From an uncultured Collinsella sp. (GTDB taxonomy: Bacteria > Actinomycetota > Coriobacteriia > Coriobacteriales > Coriobacteriaceae): a stretch of 52,203 nucleotides of DNA. Positions 22,987-33,219 of the stretch are shown piece by piece. The stretch lies in assembly GCA_902464965.1 (NCBI GenBank), contig CABQLI010000005.1, forward strand, positions 1 to 52,203, written 5' to 3'. A program made the translations under genes and the position numbers. Every line of letters begins with the position of its first letter. Within the stretch, counting starts at the first letter, position 1. The notes below the pieces were generated by a model. That model did no database searches and had not been told where the DNA came from. It saw nothing but the letters and a program-made list of their open reading frames with translations.

Positions 22987-23925
22987 ATGACAGACATCGT
23001 CCACGTCGAAAACCTCGTCAAGCGCTATGACGATCTTATTGCGCTCGACCACTTTAACCTCAGCATCGCCCCCGGCGAGATCTTTGGCCTGCTGGGCCCC
23101 AACGGCTCGGGCAAGACCACGTCCATCAACTGCATCCTGCAGCTGCTCGCCTACGACAAGGGCACCATCGAGCTGTTCGGCGAGCCCATGACGCCCGCTC
23201 GCTACGACCTCAAGCGCCGCATCGGTGTGGTGCCGCAGCAGGTGGCGGTGTTCGACGAGCTCACCGTGCGCGAGAATATCGACTATTTCTGCAGCCTTTA
23301 CGTTAGCGACCGTAAGCGCCGCCGTGCACTGGTGGACGAGGCGATCGACTTTGTCGGTCTGGACGACTTTACCAAGTTTCGCCCCGGCAAGCTTTCGGGC
23401 GGCCTGGCGCGTCGCCTCAACATTGCCTGTGGCATCGCGCACAAGCCCGAGCTCATCTTTTTTGACGAGCCCACGGTGGCGGTCGATCCGCAGAGCCGCA
23501 ACGCCATCCTGGAGGGCATCTGCCGCCTGCGCGACGAGGGCGCCACGGTGGTGTATACCAGCCATTACATGGAGGAAGTCGAGCAAATCTGCAGCCGCAT
23601 CATGATCATGGACGGCGGCCGCGTGCTGGCGCAGGGCACCAACGACGAGCTCAAGCGCATGATTCAGATGGGCGAGAAGATCGTGATCGAGGTCGGCGAG
23701 GTGCCGAGCGCGGCGCTCGGTGCCGTCGCGAGCCTGCCGCATGTCCTAGACCTGTCGGCGACGGCGGGCCAACTCACGTTTTCGTGCGAGGCGAGCCCGC
23801 ATAACCTGACGGACATTCTCGATGCGCTGCGCTCGCATGACGTGGCGCTCGGCCGCATTTATTCCGAACCGCCGACCCTCAACGACGTGTTCCTCGAGAT
23901 CACCGGCCGCGAGCTGCGCGACTAG
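22987..23925 (+). CDS. ABC transporter ATP-binding protein (export type)
   Basis: The 312-residue ATPase has Walker A GPNGSGKT (residues 37-44), the Q-loop region VVPQQVAVFDELTVREN, a signature reading LSGGLARRLN instead of LSGGQ, Walker B IFFDEPTVAVDP and the switch histidine in YTSHYMEEVEQ. About 80 residues follow the nucleotide domain, as in DrrA/CcmA-type exporters for drugs, peptides or polymers. The start is the ATG before TDIVHVENL. It heads an operon with two ABC-2 membrane proteins and is divergent from a two-component system, an arrangement common for envelope-stress or antibiotic-response exporters. Confidence 0.93.
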   Translation: MTDIVHVENLVKRYDDLIALDHFNLSIAPGEIFGLLGPNGSGKTTSINCILQLLAYDKGTIELFGEPMTPARYDLKRRIGVVPQQVAVFDELTVRENIDYFCSLYVSDRKRRRALVDEAIDFVGLDDFTKFRPGKLSGGLARRLNIACGIAHKPELIFFDEPTVAVDPQSRNAILEGICRLRDEGATVVYTSHYMEEVEQICSRIMIMDGGRVLAQGTNDELKRMIQMGEKIVIEVGEVPSAALGAVASLPHVLDLSATAGQLTFSCEASPHNLTDILDALRSHDVALGRIYSEPPTLNDVFLEITGRELRD

Positions 23926-23934
23926 GGGGCAGTC

Positions 23935-25122
23935 ATGTTCAACACCATCATCACTACGGTCAAGACGCTGCTGCGCCGGCCGAGCACGTGGGTCTGGGGC
24001 GCGATCTTTCCCATTGCGCTTTCCACGATGTTCATGTTTATGTTCGCGAACCTCAGCTCCGACGGCAAGATCGACCCGGTGCCGGTTGCCGTCGTGTCGG
24101 ACGAGGCCTGGGACGCCTCGACCTTTAAGGACGTGGCGACCTCGCTTGCCAAGGAGGGCGACGATCAACTGCTCGAGATTCACGAGTGCGAGGATGTGGA
24201 CGCCGCGAGCCGTGCGCTCAAGTCCGGCGAGGTCGCGGGAATTTACACGGTCGATGTCGCGGGCACGCCCAAGCTCACACTGCTTTCGAGTTATGACAGC
24301 TCGCGCGCCTCGTCGGTGCTCACCGATCGCAGCATCCTGGAGACGGTGGCGAGCTCGTATACGCAAAATGCCGAGCTCATGTCCCAGATTGCCCAGGACA
24401 ACCCGGCGGCGCTCGCCGACCCGGAGGCGGTTGCGCGCGCCCTGTCGCTCGAGGGCAGTACCCGCCGCGTAAGCCTGACACGCACCACACCCGATGGCAC
24501 GGTCATCTACTATTACGCGCTCTTTGGCCTGGTCGCGATGATGTCTGCCGAGTTTGCCGCCTTGAGCGTCGTCGATCTGCAGCCCAATCTGTCGGGCCTT
24601 GGCGCGCGTCGCTGCGTGGGCGGCCTTTCCAAGACGGCGTCGCTGGCCGGCATCTTTGTCGGCTCGTGGCTGGTTTCCTTCGCCTCGATGGCGATCGCAA
24701 TCGGCTACGTGCGCCTGGTCGTGGGCGTCGACTTTGGCGGGCGCGAGGGGCTGTGTCTGGTGGGCGCCGCCGCTTCCGCGCTTGCCGCCACGGGCCTGGG
24801 ACTCTTTGTGGGCACACTTCCCGTTAAGGGCGGCAAGGCGTCCAAGTCCGGCATCCTCACGGGCTTTGCTACCACGTGCGCCCTGTTCGCCGGCCTCTAC
24901 GGCGAGCCGGCGATGGCGCTTGCCGACGACGTCGCCCGCGCCTGCCCGGCCGAGTGCTGGTTCAACCCCGTCAAGCTCATCTGCGACATGTTCAATCGCC
25001 TGTATTTCTTTGAGGACCTGGGGCCCTTCGCTGTTCGCGCGGGCGCGCTCGTCCTGATGGCCCTGGTGTTTGTCGCCGCCGCTACGCTGATCTTTGGAAG
25101 GAGTCGCTATGAGCACCTTTAA
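23935..25122 (+). CDS. ABC-2 type permease, first subunit
   Basis: This 395-residue membrane protein has an N-terminal hydrophobic helix (WGAIFPIALSTMFMFMFANL), an extracellular domain of about 170 residues, and a cluster of five or so helices in the last 220 residues, the layout of YhgE/DrrB-like ABC-2 permeases. It begins nine bases after the ATPase stop. Its end overlaps the second permease by 14 bases, suggesting coupled translation and a heterodimeric transporter. The substrate cannot be told from sequence. Confidence 0.88.
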   Translation: MFNTIITTVKTLLRRPSTWVWGAIFPIALSTMFMFMFANLSSDGKIDPVPVAVVSDEAWDASTFKDVATSLAKEGDDQLLEIHECEDVDAASRALKSGEVAGIYTVDVAGTPKLTLLSSYDSSRASSVLTDRSILETVASSYTQNAELMSQIAQDNPAALADPEAVARALSLEGSTRRVSLTRTTPDGTVIYYYALFGLVAMMSAEFAALSVVDLQPNLSGLGARRCVGGLSKTASLAGIFVGSWLVSFASMAIAIGYVRLVVGVDFGGREGLCLVGAAASALAATGLGLFVGTLPVKGGKASKSGILTGFATTCALFAGLYGEPAMALADDVARACPAECWFNPVKLICDMFNRLYFFEDLGPFAVRAGALVLMALVFVAAATLIFGRSRYEHL

Positions 25123-26314
25123 GACCGCGCTTCGCATGGCGCTGGCGCACCCGTTCTACCTGCTCATCTATACGGTGTTCATCTCGCTCATGGGCGTATT
25201 CATCGCGGCATCGGTGAGCTGGAACTCGTCGCAGCTCACCGAGTACAAGCCCTACGATGCCAACGTGATCGTGGTCGACCGCGACGACAGCGACCTTTCG
25301 CGTGCGCTTACCAAGCATTTGGGTTCGCGTTTTGAGCTGGTCACGGGCATCGGCGACGATACGTACGACCTTGCGGACGCGCTCTCCAAGAGCAACAGCG
25401 CCAAGGGCAGCGCCGACTGCGTGTTCTTTATCCCGGAGGAGTTTGAGGACGACCTCGTTGCGGCTGCCCGCGCGGGGGAGGCCCTGCCCAAGCTCGACGT
25501 GACCTACGGTGCCGGCACCATGGCGGCGGCGCTTTCGTCCGCCGAGGCCTCACGGTGGATCTCGCTCGCGGGCGCTGCGGCCGCACTTGAGCCCGCTGCC
25601 TCCAACGGCGATGTTGCCAAGGCGGCCGAGCATGCCGCCGCGAAGCGTGCCGAGGTCGAGATCGAGCAGGTCAAGGTCTACTCGACTGCCGCCGCCACGC
25701 TCAAGTCGTACTTTAACTTTGGTGCGTACGCGATTATCTCGTCGGTCATCGTATCGGTGGGGTTGGTGTTCTCGGGCATGAACGAGCCCGAGCGCGTGCG
25801 TCGTATGGATGCCGGCCCGGTCTCCGAGCGCCAGCGCTCGCTTGCCGTGTTCGCGGCTGCCGCGGTGCTCACCGTCTGCATCTGGTTTGTGTCGAGCATG
25901 ATGGGCGTCGTGGGCTTTGCCGGCGCGGTTGCCGAGGTCGGCGTGGGTCGTGTGTGCCTGGCGCTGGCGGCGACGTTTGCCCTGGCGTGCACGCCTCTGG
26001 CCGTTGGCTTTGCCCTTTCGAGCCTGGGCGCGCGTGAGGAGCTGCTCAACGGTGTGGGCAACCTGCTCGGCATGCTCATGACGTTTTTGGGCGGCGCTTG
26101 GATGCCGCTGTCGCTCATGGGCTCGGCCGTGCAGACGGTGGCGCACTTTGTGCCGACGTATTGGGTGAACGACGCGATCGGCAAGGCGCTTGCTTCGGAC
26201 CTGACGTCTGCCGTGTTGGGCGACATCGCCTGCGACCTGGGCGTCACCGTGCTCTTCGCCGCCGCCATTGCCGCCGTAGGCCTGGCTCTCGCACGCGCCA
26301 AATCCCGCGCCTAG
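25109..26314 (+). CDS. ABC-2 type permease, second subunit
   Basis: The 401-residue protein has the same layout as the permease before it: one N-terminal helix (FYLLIYTVFISLMGVFIAASV), a soluble extracellular region of roughly 180 residues, and a C-terminal block of helices including IISSVIVSVGLVFSGMNEPERVRRMDAGP, which is the typical cytoplasmic-loop region of ABC-2 permeases. The start chosen has GGAAGGAG at ideal spacing; a longer frame exists but lacks such a site. With the preceding two genes it forms a complete exporter. Confidence 0.88.
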   Translation: MSTFKTALRMALAHPFYLLIYTVFISLMGVFIAASVSWNSSQLTEYKPYDANVIVVDRDDSDLSRALTKHLGSRFELVTGIGDDTYDLADALSKSNSAKGSADCVFFIPEEFEDDLVAAARAGEALPKLDVTYGAGTMAAALSSAEASRWISLAGAAAALEPAASNGDVAKAAEHAAAKRAEVEIEQVKVYSTAAATLKSYFNFGAYAIISSVIVSVGLVFSGMNEPERVRRMDAGPVSERQRSLAVFAAAAVLTVCIWFVSSMMGVVGFAGAVAEVGVGRVCLALAATFALACTPLAVGFALSSLGAREELLNGVGNLLGMLMTFLGGAWMPLSLMGSAVQTVAHFVPTYWVNDAIGKALASDLTSAVLGDIACDLGVTVLFAAAIAAVGLALARAKSRA

Positions 26315-26407
26315 TCTGAAATAAATCCTAGGCCTCGCCCCAAAATAGTTCGCCAAGGTTTACTATTACGTTCATAAAGTAGTACGAGGCTAACAATGGG
26401 GGATACC

Positions 26408-27121
<714 letters not shown>

Positions 27122-27129
27122 GCGGCGCC

Positions 27130-29796
27130 ATGACACCTCTCGCAAAACGTCTCCCGCGCGAGCTGCGCCGCAATATCGGCAAGTACCTGGGCATCTTTTT
27201 GCTTATGTGCGGAAGCATCGCTCTCACCTCGGGCTTTTTGCTCGCAGCGCATTCCATCGGCTGCCTTATCGACGACATGCGCGATGCGTACACGATTGAG
27301 GACGGCCGCGTGACCACCTCCTTCGAGGCCACCAAAGACCAGCTCAAGGCCGCCGAGGATGCAGCCGGCGACGTCGGCGGCGTCACGCTCTACAAGAATT
27401 TCTCCATCGACGCCATCATCAAAAAGGCCGCCGGCGACGACGGCACCAAGCGCACGCTGCGCACCTATGCGCACCGCACCAAGGTCGATATCGCGTCCTA
27501 CTGTGAGGGCAAGGAGCCCAAGACGGACGATGAGGTAGCCATCGACCGTGTCTTTGCCACCAACAACGACCTCGCCGTGGGCGATAAGGTTGAGCTTGAG
27601 GGCCGCACCTACACCATCTGCGGCATCATGACCCAGCCCGATAGTCAGGCGCTGTTCCTCAACAATTCGGACTTTACGGTGAACACCATCACCTATGGCG
27701 TGGCCGAGGTCACCGATGGCGGCTTTGCCGCGCTCGAGGATGCCGGCGGCGCACCCGCCTACACCTACTCCTTCACCTTTACCGATCGCGATCTCTCCAC
27801 CGCAGACCGCATCGACGCCGAGCAAGATATGATCGAGGCGCTGACCGATGCCGATGCGCGCGTGGACGATCTGATCGATGCCGATTCCAATCAGGGCATT
27901 GGCTATGCGCGCGACGACGTGGACGGCGACTCCATGATGTGGATGACGCTGCTCGACATCATCATCGTGATCATGGCGTTCGTCTTTGTGGTCCTTACCG
28001 ACGCCACCATCGAGGAGGAGAGCGCCATCATCGGCACGCTGCTCGCCAGCGGCTATCGTCGACGCGAGATCGTGCTGCACTACCTGACGCTTCCCGCCAT
28101 CGTGGGCGTGGTCGCGGCGCTTCTGGGCACTGCGCTCGGCGTTGTGTTCTTTACCGAGCCCATGCGCAGCCTCTATTACGGTTCGTATAGCCTGCCGCCC
28201 TTCCAGGTGCACTGGAGCTGGGAGATCTTTGTGAAGTGCGCCGTGGTTCCCGCCGCCGCGCTCATCCTCATCACGCTGGTGGGCCTGCTTCGCAAAATGG
28301 GCAAGACGCCGTTGCAGTTCCTTCGTCACGAGGCGAGCGGCAAATCGGGCACCAAGCGTGGCCTGCAGCTGCCGGAGCGCATGGGTTTTGTTTCCCGCTT
28401 CCGCCTGCGTATCTTCCTGCGCAACCTGGGCAACTTTGCCACGCTCTTCGTGGGCATTGCGTTTGCGTCGCTGCTACTGCTCTTTGGCCTGGCGATTCTG
28501 CCCACGATGACGCACTACGCCGACAACCTCGAGACGAGCCTGGTCGCCGAGCGCCAGTACACGCTCAAAGCTCCGCTGGAGCTCGAGGGCACTGCCGAGG
28601 AGCGCGAGCAGTGGTCAGCACTCGAGCGCTTGCAGTCGGTTGACGGCGCACTGCTTTCTGCCGCTCAGGATGCCGATGACGAGCTTGACGACGCGGCCGA
28701 TGCGGCGCAGGCGGCAGCCGATACCGCGACCGCATCTCCGTCTGCCGAGAGCCTGGTCGCAGCGCAGGACGCGCTCGCCAAGGTCCAGGACAAGAAGGAT
28801 GCGCTTTATGCGCGCCTCGATGATCTTGCCGATGCTCTCGGCTGCGACCGCGATGAGGCTATCGACCTGATCGACAAGGCCTCTAAGATTGACACCGACA
28901 ACGACGATATCCACCCGGTCAATACGACCGATAACGGCGCGGGCACAATCGCGCAGGCCGAGAAATACGCCGTCTACCAGCTGCAATACGACCGCGGCGG
29001 CGGAAATGGCGAGGAGACGATTTCCATCTACGGCATCTCGCCCGATTCGCGCTACTGGAAAGGGCTGGACGTCGGCAACGGACGCGTCGTCTTTGGCGGT
29101 GGCTTGCTCGACAAGTTTGGCTGGAGCGAGGGTCAGAAGGTTAAGCTTCGCGACAAGTACGAGGGCAAGAATTATTCCTTTGAGTACGTGGGCAAGGACT
29201 GCGTTTGGGGCTCTAAGTCGGATATGAATGTCTATATGAGCATCGACGACTTTAACGAGCTGTTCGGCAACGACGCCGCCTACTTTAACGGCTATGTGAG
29301 CGACGAGAAGCTCAACCTCGATGCTCGTTACTTTGCCGGCGACACCACGCCCGACGACATGCGCGCCGTGGGCGACCAGTTCATCGGCATGATGAGCAAA
29401 ATGATCGGAATGATGATCGGGCTCGCGGTGTTCATCTTCCTGCTGTTTATGTACCTGCTGACCAAGGCTGTGATCGACCACAGCGCCCGTTCGATCAGCT
29501 ACATGAAAGTCTTTGGCTATCGCGATAGCGAGATTTCGCATCTGTACATCCGCTCGATCACGTTGTGCGTTGCGGCGTCACTCGTGCTGAGCCTGCCGGT
29601 CATTATTGGCTCGCTCACGGCCATCTTCCGCTCGATGCTGCTCGCCTATAACGGCAATATCGAGATCTACGTGCCCGCTTGGTCCATGGCGGCGTGCGCA
29701 GGAATCGGCTTTGCGAGCTACCTGGTCGTGGCGCTGCTACACACGCGTTCTATCAAGCGCGTCAGCCTGGCCGAGGCACTCAAAGTCCAAGAGTAG
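27130..29796 (+). CDS. Large FtsX-family ABC permease
   Basis: The 888-residue permease has an N-terminal helix, a soluble domain, a first FtsX core (three helices around residues 275-395), a basic linker, another helix near 440, a second soluble domain, and a C-terminal FtsX core (VFIFLLFMYLLTKAVIDHSARSI onwards). The middle soluble part (about 500-590) is very rich in Asp and Ala and is probably helical. This double-FtsX layout is seen in Gram-positive exporters related to BceB or to lipoprotein/peptide export systems, not in MacB with its four helices. The first ATG with good context is used. The stop codon lies inside a short palindromic repeat. Confidence 0.9.
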   Translation: MTPLAKRLPRELRRNIGKYLGIFLLMCGSIALTSGFLLAAHSIGCLIDDMRDAYTIEDGRVTTSFEATKDQLKAAEDAAGDVGGVTLYKNFSIDAIIKKAAGDDGTKRTLRTYAHRTKVDIASYCEGKEPKTDDEVAIDRVFATNNDLAVGDKVELEGRTYTICGIMTQPDSQALFLNNSDFTVNTITYGVAEVTDGGFAALEDAGGAPAYTYSFTFTDRDLSTADRIDAEQDMIEALTDADARVDDLIDADSNQGIGYARDDVDGDSMMWMTLLDIIIVIMAFVFVVLTDATIEEESAIIGTLLASGYRRREIVLHYLTLPAIVGVVAALLGTALGVVFFTEPMRSLYYGSYSLPPFQVHWSWEIFVKCAVVPAAALILITLVGLLRKMGKTPLQFLRHEASGKSGTKRGLQLPERMGFVSRFRLRIFLRNLGNFATLFVGIAFASLLLLFGLAILPTMTHYADNLETSLVAERQYTLKAPLELEGTAEEREQWSALERLQSVDGALLSAAQDADDELDDAADAAQAAADTATASPSAESLVAAQDALAKVQDKKDALYARLDDLADALGCDRDEAIDLIDKASKIDTDNDDIHPVNTTDNGAGTIAQAEKYAVYQLQYDRGGGNGEETISIYGISPDSRYWKGLDVGNGRVVFGGGLLDKFGWSEGQKVKLRDKYEGKNYSFEYVGKDCVWGSKSDMNVYMSIDDFNELFGNDAAYFNGYVSDEKLNLDARYFAGDTTPDDMRAVGDQFIGMMSKMIGMMIGLAVFIFLLFMYLLTKAVIDHSARSISYMKVFGYRDSEISHLYIRSITLCVAASLVLSLPVIIGSLTAIFRSMLLAYNGNIEIYVPAWSMAACAGIGFASYLVVALLHTRSIKRVSLAEALKVQE

Positions 29797-29822
29797 TCAT
29801 TTAAGTCTGTCCCCAATGACTA
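29794..29822. repeat. Short palindromic repeat TAGTCATT...AATGACTA, copy 1
   Basis: Eight-base arms TAGTCATT/AATGACTA. Its first three bases are the stop codon of the permease gene. A copy differing only in three central bases is found at 38231. Confidence 0.75.
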
Positions 29823-29832
29823 GGTGCCGCGC

Positions 29833-29863
29833 TTGACATTAACTCTGCTTTAACTGGTACCAT
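29833..29863 (+). promoter_or_regulatory. Possible promoter of the DUF362 gene
   Basis: A perfect TTGACA is followed after 19 bp by TACCAT, or after 16 bp by TGGTAC. The -35 box is strong, the -10 box is not. Confidence 0.4.
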
Positions 29864-29905
29864 CCCTTATGTCTGTAACGCCATATAGACCGAGGGGATA
29901 TATCT

Positions 29906-31111
29906 ATGACCGCAGCCGCACCCGCCGCACCCGCCAAGGTGTACTTTACGAACCTGCGCACGCATGCTCGCGAGAGCCAGCTCGACAAGCTCAAGCGCCT
30001 CATCCGTCACGCCGGTATCGAGCAGATCGACTTTGAGAACAAGTTCGTCGCCATTAAGATTCACTTTGGCGAGCTGGGCAACCTGAGCTTTTTGCGCCCC
30101 AACTACGCCCGCGCCGTCGCGGATGTCGTGAAGGAGCTGGGCGGCAAGCCCTTCCTCACCGACTGCAACACGCTCTATGTCGGTAGCCGCAAAAACGCGC
30201 TCGAGCACATCGACACCGCCTACCAGAACGGCTTTACCCCGTATGCCACGGGTTGCCAGATCATCATCGCCGACGGTCTCAAGGGCACCGACGAGGCGCT
30301 CGTCCCGGTCGAGGGCGGCGAGTACGTGCACGAGGCCAAGATCGGCCAGGCACTCATGGATGCCGATATCGTGATCAGCCTCACCCACTTTAAGGGCCAT
30401 GAGCAGGCCGGTTTTGGCGGCGCCATGAAGAACCTGGGTATGGGTGGCGGCAGCCGTGCCGGCAAGATGGAACAGCACGCCGCCGGCAAGCCGAACGTCG
30501 CGGCCGAGCACTGCATTGGCTGCCGTGCCTGCGAAAAGATTTGCGCGCACAACGCCATTTCGTTTGACGATACCCGCGAGCGCGAGCTTGCCAACGGCAA
30601 CACCCGCACGGTGCACGTGGCCGCTATCGACCACGATCGCTGCGTGGGCTGCGGCCGCTGCATCGGCGTGTGCAACCAGGACGCCATCAAGCCCGGCTAT
30701 GAGGCCGCGGTCGACGTGCTCAACTGCAAGATCGCCGAGTATACGAAGGCCGTCGTCGACGGCCGCCCGAGCTTCCACATCTCGCTTGCCATGGACATCA
30801 GTCCCAACTGCGACTGCCATCCCGAAAACGATACGCCTATCGTCAACGACATCGGCATGTTCGCGAGCTTCGACCCGGTCGCCATCGACCAGGCCTGCGC
30901 CGATGCCGTCATGGCATCCGAGCCGCTGCCCAACACCGAGCTCACCGATAGCGCGGCCAAGATGGAGCACAACCACGAGCATCTGGAGGGCGAGCAGGCC
31001 AAGGATCCCTTCTGCATCACGCATCCCGACACCGACTGGCGCGTGTGCATCGCGCACGCCGAGAAGATTGGCCTGGGCACGAGCGAGTATGAGCTCATCG
31101 AGGTCAAGTAG
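29906..31111 (+). CDS. DUF362 protein with two 4Fe-4S motifs
   Basis: The 401-residue cytoplasmic protein is a DUF362-domain protein (IKIHFGELGNLSFLRPNYAR; TDCNTLY; SLTHFKGHEQAGFGGAMKNLGMG) with an inserted ferredoxin-like region. Two cluster motifs are visible: HCIGCRACEKICAHNAI and RCVGCGRCIGVCNQDAI. An ordinary DUF362 C-terminal part follows (MDISPNCDCHPEND, VAIDQACADAV). The family is widespread in anaerobes and expected to handle electrons, but its reaction is unknown. A GAGGGG site precedes the ATG. The gene stands alone, with a palindromic repeat before it and a bidirectional terminator after it. Confidence 0.9.
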   Translation: MTAAAPAAPAKVYFTNLRTHARESQLDKLKRLIRHAGIEQIDFENKFVAIKIHFGELGNLSFLRPNYARAVADVVKELGGKPFLTDCNTLYVGSRKNALEHIDTAYQNGFTPYATGCQIIIADGLKGTDEALVPVEGGEYVHEAKIGQALMDADIVISLTHFKGHEQAGFGGAMKNLGMGGGSRAGKMEQHAAGKPNVAAEHCIGCRACEKICAHNAISFDDTRERELANGNTRTVHVAAIDHDRCVGCGRCIGVCNQDAIKPGYEAAVDVLNCKIAEYTKAVVDGRPSFHISLAMDISPNCDCHPENDTPIVNDIGMFASFDPVAIDQACADAVMASEPLPNTELTDSAAKMEHNHEHLEGEQAKDPFCITHPDTDWRVCIAHAEKIGLGTSEYELIEVK

Positions 31112-31158
31112 CGCCTAGCTATTGGACAAAATAAGCGCCTTTGTAGCGTAAGTTGAGC

Positions 31159-31197
31159 AAAAGCCGCCCACGAGCACAACGCTCGCGGGCGGCTTTT
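31159..31197. terminator. Bidirectional terminator between convergent genes
   Basis: Stem AAAAGCCGCCC-A-CGAGC / GCTCG-C-GGGCGGCTTTT with one internal mismatch. It has T-runs on both strands, serving the DUF362 gene and the hydrolase gene. Confidence 0.88.
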
Positions 31198-31275
31198 CAG
31201 AAGTGTGGTGAAAAATCGAATACCGCCGACCACAAACCGTTTTTTGGCAACAAAACCCCAGACGTTGCTTTTTGC

Positions 31276-32241
31276 CTAAAAATACTCGTCGAGGAAGTTG
31301 TCGACCGTGTTCCAGTAGAGTTCGGGGTCGACCTGCGCGCTCTTGGCGTGGGTGGCGCCATGGATGGTGAGCTTTTGCTTGACCTTGCTGGCGCACGCGT
31401 CGTAGTTTTGGTCGAGCATGTCGTACGGCACAAAGGTGTCCTGATCGCCGTGGATAAACAGTATGGGAACCGTCGCGTGTTTGAGTTGCTCCACACTGCT
31501 CGCCGTATGAAAGTCGTAGCCCGCGCGCACGTTGCACACCAAGTTTGCTACATCGAGCAAGGGAAAGCTGGGCAAGCCGAACACGTTCTTGAGCTGCAGA
31601 GAAAACTCGTCCCAAACACTCGTATAACCGCAGTCCTCGATAATGCATTTCACGTTTGCGGGCAGAGGTTCCCCCGCGACGTTCATGGCGGTTGCCGCAC
31701 CCATCGACTCGCCAAAGACCAGGATGCGTGCCTCGGGGTCAGCCTGAACGATTTGCTCGATCCATGCGACGACATCGAGCCGCTCGGGCCAGCCCATGCC
31801 GATATAGTCGCCGCCGGAGCGCTCGTGGGCGCGCGCGGCGGGCGCGAGTACGTTCATGCCGCGGTCGTGGAATCGCTTGACGTATCGGGCCATACCGATG
31901 GGCTCGTTGGTATATCCATGCAGGCAGACGGCGTAGTCGTGCGTGCTCTCCGACGCAGCAAAATACCAGGCGGCAAGCTCGGTCCCGTCGTCCGCGGTGA
32001 GGCTCCTGCTCTCGCGGTTCTCTTTAAACCATGCCCGCGCCTCGGTATCCTCGGCATCCGGCTGCTCACCTTCTTTGTCGTTCTTGCTATCCTGCATCAT
32101 CTTCATGGTGTATGGCGCGCGGGGATTCAGCGCGAAGTCAAACAGGAAGTTGCCGGCAAATCCGAGCAGCGCAACGACAACCACCAGTGCAACGATGCCG
32201 GCTATCTTGAGCTTTCGATGGGAACGTGCGTTTTGAGCCAT
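31276..32241 (-). CDS. Membrane-anchored alpha/beta hydrolase
   Basis: The 321-residue protein starts with a basic cytosolic end and one hydrophobic helix (IAGIVALVVVVALLGFAG), so the catalytic domain is outside the membrane. The alpha/beta hydrolase fold is shown by VCLHGYT (oxyanion region), the nucleophile elbow GESMG, an acidic residue in FIHGDQDTFVP and the final histidine in HGATHAKS. Serine, aspartate and histidine of the triad are therefore all present. It resembles the bacterial FrsA/CocE-like family of putative serine hydrolases; the substrate is unknown. A GGAG site precedes the ATG. Confidence 0.88.
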   Translation of the reverse strand: MAQNARSHRKLKIAGIVALVVVVALLGFAGNFLFDFALNPRAPYTMKMMQDSKNDKEGEQPDAEDTEARAWFKENRESRSLTADDGTELAAWYFAASESTHDYAVCLHGYTNEPIGMARYVKRFHDRGMNVLAPAARAHERSGGDYIGMGWPERLDVVAWIEQIVQADPEARILVFGESMGAATAMNVAGEPLPANVKCIIEDCGYTSVWDEFSLQLKNVFGLPSFPLLDVANLVCNVRAGYDFHTASSVEQLKHATVPILFIHGDQDTFVPYDMLDQNYDACASKVKQKLTIHGATHAKSAQVDPELYWNTVDNFLDEYF

Positions 32242-32386
32242 GCGGTATTCTCCTATAAGATGTTAATACATCAACATTTAATGCAAGCGCATTATGGACG
32301 TTCGCCGTTGATGCGTCAACAGGCAAAGAATGGGTAAACAAAGGGTCGCGTATAGTGCAAATTTCGCACGTACCCAGACGCTTTGA

Positions 32387-32392
32387 TATAGT
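32387..32392 (+). promoter_or_regulatory. -10 box for the hemolysin III family gene
   Basis: TATAGT, with TTCGCA 18 bp upstream, about 35 bp before the start codon. A second TATAGT is at 32351. A palindrome GTTGA-TGCG-TCAAC lies further upstream at 32307-32320, between the two divergent genes. Confidence 0.45.
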
Positions 32393-32427
32393 GTTGAGAA
32401 CTCTTTACGTTGGAGGATGTAACCGGC

Positions 32428-33111
32428 ATGTCCGATTCGAGCGACAGTTCTAAGCCGCGACCCAAGACCGCGGCCGTTCCACACTACACGGTGGGCGAGG
32501 AGATCATGAACTCCGTCACCCATGGTGTCGGCTGCCTGCTGGGTATCGCGGGCCTGGTGCTCCTGATCGTATTCGCCGCCCTGCGCGGCGGAGGCCCGGC
32601 CCACATGGCCGCGGCGATTGTCTATGGCGTCAGCATTATCCTCGAATACCTAGCCTCCACGCTCTACCACGCGATTCAGCCCGCGCGCGCCAAGCGCGTG
32701 TTTCGCATCATCGACCACAGCTGCATCTACCTGCTCATTGCGGGCAGCTATACGCCGTTTTGCCTCATCACGCTCGCAAACGACGGCGGCGCTGTGCTGT
32801 TCTTTGCCGTATGGGCCATCGCCATTATCGGCATCGCCCTCGAGTGCTTTATGCGCGAGCGCCAGCCGCATTGGGTAAGCGGCCTGGTCTATCTGCTGAT
32901 GGGCTGGCTCGTTGTCTTTAAGCTGCCCGAGCTCGTGGCGCTGCTCAACCCCGTGGCACTTGCCCTGCTCGCCGTCGGCGGCGTGTGCTACACCGCGGGC
33001 GTGCCGTTCTATATCGCCAAAAACGTGCGCTATCTGCACAGCGTGTTTCACCTGTGGGTGCTCGCCGGCAGCATCTTCCAGTTCATGGCGGTGATCCTCT
33101 TCGTAATCTAG
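32428..33111 (+). CDS. Hemolysin III / YqfA (PAQR-like) family membrane protein
   Basis: The 227-residue protein has seven hydrophobic segments and the family's conserved polar sites: NSVTHGVGCLLG in the first helix, STLYHAI, DHSCIYLLIAGSYTPF, and HSVFHLWVLAGS in the last helix. The histidines and aspartate correspond to the zinc-binding residues of PAQR-type proteins. Despite the name, most members are not toxins. The ATG used has TGGAGGA ten bases upstream; a TTG codon further up is in frame but lacks a site. Confidence 0.9.
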   Translation: MSDSSDSSKPRPKTAAVPHYTVGEEIMNSVTHGVGCLLGIAGLVLLIVFAALRGGGPAHMAAAIVYGVSIILEYLASTLYHAIQPARAKRVFRIIDHSCIYLLIAGSYTPFCLITLANDGGAVLFFAVWAIAIIGIALECFMRERQPHWVSGLVYLLMGWLVVFKLPELVALLNPVALALLAVGGVCYTAGVPFYIAKNVRYLHSVFHLWVLAGSIFQFMAVILFVI

Positions 33112-33219
33112 CGACCACGCCAGCGCCCGTGCCCCCGCTCGGTCGCCAGTGCAATTGCCGTATCCGCCACCAACGTTTTAATCCGACGTCCCGAATCTTG
33201 GAGGTTCGAGAAACTCCCG